Shown piece by piece: positions 61,990-64,000 of a stretch of 64,000 nt of DNA. The notes under the pieces are model-generated. The model had not been told where the DNA came from. It worked only from the letters and a program-made list of their open reading frames with translations, and made no database searches. This DNA comes from Deltaproteobacteria bacterium (lineage in GTDB: Bacteria; Myxococcota_C; UBA6777): NCBI GenBank assembly GCA_002731275.1, contig PCBK01000130.1, forward strand, positions 1 to 64,000, written 5' to 3'. Position 1 is the stretch's first letter. Every line of letters begins with the position of its first letter. Made by a program: the position numbers and the translations under genes.

Positions 61990-63402
61990 GTGTCACACCA
62001 CCACAAAAGCGCAGATGATCTCAAAACCCTCACGATGGGGATGGACTCCGCGAGCAATCCTTATCACTCCGCGAAAGTCGCGACGCAAGAGTTCCAACTC
62101 GTCCTCCTCGAAGGTCCGCTCAAAGGCCACGTCCTCCCTCTCGATAAAGAGATCATTCATATAGGGCGCGCTGAATGGTGTGATCTTTGTCTCGCCGAGG
62201 ACCGCTGGATCAGCACCCGACACTGCGAACTTCAGCTCACACATGAAGGTGTCCAATTGCGCGACTGTCGCTCTCGCAACGGCGTCTTCCTCGCAGGACA
62301 ACGTATCTACGAAGCCTGCCTCACAGGCGGCGCACAATTCCAGATAGGTGAATCCGTTATCGAGCTACGTGCCACGGACAATCGCAAAGAGTTCGACATC
62401 CACTTCTTCGATGACAGCGGGACCCTTGTCGGGAAGAGCAAGGAGATGAGACAAGTCTTCTCCCTGCTCTCTCACCTCTCAAAACGCGACACTCCTGTCT
62501 TGCTGACCGGTGAAACAGGGACCGGAAAGAGCAGCATCGCCAAAGCCCTTCACCTACAAAGTGCCCGTATTGACAAGCCATTCATCCACGTCAACTGTGG
62601 CGCCTTGCCCGCCGGACTGATCGAATCCGAACTCTTTGGCCACGAAAAAGGTGCCTTCACAGGCGCAGATCATCAACGAAAGGGATACTTTGAACAGGCT
62701 CACGAGGGGACACTCTTCCTCGATGAGATCGCAGAGCTTCCCCTCGAACTCCAACCCAAGCTGCTCGACGTCCTCGAACGCAAAAAGATACGGCGCCTCG
62801 GAGGAACCAAGGAAATCGATGTCGATTTTCGCCTGATCACAGCCACACACAACGATCTCTCCAAAGCCTGCGAAAAAGGCACCTTCAGAAAAGACCTGTT
62901 TTATCGCCTCTCCGTCGTCGATATTGAGATCCCCTCTCTGCGACAACGCCCAGAAGATATCCCACTGCTGATCCACCTCTTCCTTCAGAAACTGTGTAAG
63001 GACCGCGCGATCCAACTGACCTCAAGCGCTGTACAAGCACTCCAGCAGTACATCTGGCCCGGCAACGTGAGACAGCTCCACAACACCCTCGAACGTAGCG
63101 TCGCCTTTATGCTAGGCAACAGTATCGACGCCGATGATCTCTACCTCCCTGTCGTCGAAGACGATGAACAACCAGAGCACGTCCCAAGTAAACTCCCCTC
63201 TGTCTTTGAATCCCCCCTCCCGAAGGACTTTGAAGACGAGATGTATCCCCTCAAGGACATGATGGAGAGTACGGAACAGTTTATCCTGCGCAAAGTCCTC
63301 AAAGAGAAACACTGGAACATCCCAGCAGCCGCCAATCACCTCAGTATTTCGAGGGGGTGGCTGTACAATCGCATCAAAAAATACAATCTTCAGGAAGAAT
63401 AA
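61990..63402 (+). CDS. FHA-domain sigma-54-dependent transcription activator
   Basis: FHA domain at about residues 37-127 (IIHIGRAEWCDLCLAEDRWISTRHCELQL, with phosphothreonine-binding Arg60 and the ISTRH and SRNG loop motifs), AAA+ domain with Walker A GETGTGK (174-180) and sigma-54-contact loop GAFTGA (221-226), then a Fis-type helix-turn-helix at the end (NIPAAANHLSISRGWLYNRIKKY). FHA replaces the usual receiver domain, so control should be by Ser/Thr phosphorylation. GTG at 61990 follows AAGGTGAG; the frame runs upstream to 61600, antisense to the kinase gene, and is not used there. Confidence 0.9.
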   Translation: MSHHHKSADDLKTLTMGMDSASNPYHSAKVATQEFQLVLLEGPLKGHVLPLDKEIIHIGRAEWCDLCLAEDRWISTRHCELQLTHEGVQLRDCRSRNGVFLAGQRIYEACLTGGAQFQIGESVIELRATDNRKEFDIHFFDDSGTLVGKSKEMRQVFSLLSHLSKRDTPVLLTGETGTGKSSIAKALHLQSARIDKPFIHVNCGALPAGLIESELFGHEKGAFTGADHQRKGYFEQAHEGTLFLDEIAELPLELQPKLLDVLERKKIRRLGGTKEIDVDFRLITATHNDLSKACEKGTFRKDLFYRLSVVDIEIPSLRQRPEDIPLLIHLFLQKLCKDRAIQLTSSAVQALQQYIWPGNVRQLHNTLERSVAFMLGNSIDADDLYLPVVEDDEQPEHVPSKLPSVFESPLPKDFEDEMYPLKDMMESTEQFILRKVLKEKHWNIPAAANHLSISRGWLYNRIKKYNLQEE

Positions 63403-63411
63403 TCTCACCAC

Positions 63412-64000
63412 ATGACCCACCAATCAACACCAGCGCTCGCGCTGCTCGTCCGAATGGGTGAAGGCACACCTCCCCCTCCAGCCACGATGATGAGCACAAA
63501 ATGGTTCGCTGAATGCACCAAACAACACGGCCTCTCTCTACTCTACACATCGCCTCTCGCAGCATTTGAGTCACAAAATGGGCTGCGTATGACAGGCTAC
63601 ATCCCAGACCTCGATACAAACACGTGGCAGCCCTCCACCCTCCACCCGATCAAAGCCATCTACAATAGATGTCCCACCTCCCTCGCTCCAAAGAAACTGA
63701 AAGAATTACAGTCGATCGCTCGACAACACCAGCTTCCTTTTGGGAACACACTTGAGGTCCGGACACTCGCACAAGACAAGTGGCGCACACAACAGCTCCT
63801 TGAAGGCGCAGACATTCAGATGCCAAAAACGTCCAATAAGTGGAAAGATTGGAGAGGCCTTTTGTCAGAGACAGGGGCGTTCTTTCTCAAGCCACAGGAT
63901 GGCGCATTTGGCGAAGGTATTTACAAAATCGAGAGCATAGACACACACTACATCCTGAGACGGCCACCTGCGGCGCCTGTCAAAATGGAAGCGCAAGCGC
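63412..64000 (+). CDS. YheC/YheD-like ATP-grasp protein, 5' part (cut by window edge)
   Basis: The reading frame starts with ATG at 63412, 9 nt after the sigma-54 gene, and remains open to the end of the window (196 codons). It shows PSTLHPIKAIYNRCP, a region with NTLEVRTLAQDKWRTQQLL and then FFLKPQDGAFGEGIYKIE, the glycine-rich ATP-binding loop of ATP-grasp enzymes as found in YheC/YheD-type proteins. These are linked to spore coats in Firmicutes, but distant relatives occur elsewhere. The gap to the activator suggests one transcript. Function is not assigned. Confidence 0.7.
   Translation, partial: MTHQSTPALALLVRMGEGTPPPPATMMSTKWFAECTKQHGLSLLYTSPLAAFESQNGLRMTGYIPDLDTNTWQPSTLHPIKAIYNRCPTSLAPKKLKELQSIARQHQLPFGNTLEVRTLAQDKWRTQQLLEGADIQMPKTSNKWKDWRGLLSETGAFFLKPQDGAFGEGIYKIESIDTHYILRRPPAAPVKMEAQA

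Overview
Organism. The window is about 50% GC and packed with genes on both strands. It carries three transmembrane Ser/Thr protein kinases, an FHA-containing sigma-54 activator, MopE-type and other cysteine-rich lipoproteins, a DUF2330 protein, WD40, NHL and leucine-rich-repeat proteins, PASTA and SPFH proteins, and a TonB-dependent receptor. This mix points to a Gram-negative bacterium of the former Deltaproteobacteria, most likely Myxococcota or a relative. That is an inference from gene content; no rRNA marker is present.

Layout. 1-9975: the 3' end of one IscB gene, an Rsm22-like methyltransferase, an orphan ParB, an ATPase-CYTH protein, a PAS histidine kinase, an alpha/beta hydrolase, and then a complete IscB locus (omegaRNA plus nuclease) ending on the start codon of a haem-binding gene. 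10055-19728: an FAD oxidoreductase, DUF2330, leucine-rich-repeat protein, an isochorismatase-AlkB-GST fusion, an NHL lipoprotein, SufE, a thioredoxin-like protein and a 2-Cys peroxiredoxin. 19964-32292: a kinase, a SPFH/NAD-kinase-like pair, a TonB receptor/lipoprotein pair, a radical SAM enzyme, an AlkB dioxygenase, and a WD40 protein with repeats in front of it. 32330-50555: large cysteine-rich surface proteins, P450, intracellular-type subtilase, RlmE, a CBM9-like lipoprotein, and a three-gene set of kinase, TPR/outer-membrane protein and zinc-ribbon membrane protein. 50837-64000: PASTA protein, rpsO-pnp-dut, MEMO-family and enolase-superfamily proteins, an XPB-like helicase with SspB, a zinc-ribbon kinase divergent from the FHA sigma-54 activator, and the start of an ATP-grasp gene.

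Most notable signals. (1) The IscB locus at 7698-9430 has all expected catalytic residues and a structured upstream RNA. Its apparent guide covers a Shine-Dalgarno-like sequence that would have served the haem-binding gene. (2) A right-end hairpin occurs three times (75-116, 9361-9401, 51992-52032), always 25-26 nt before a start codon. The third copy, in front of pnp, has no IscB gene but keeps the outer base pairing through a compensatory change. (3) A three-enzyme fusion lies at 13941-16130. (4) Precisely phased direct repeats precede the TonB receptor (15-bp period) and the WD40 gene (33-bp period).

No tRNA, rRNA, CRISPR array or IS transposase (TnpA) was recognised.
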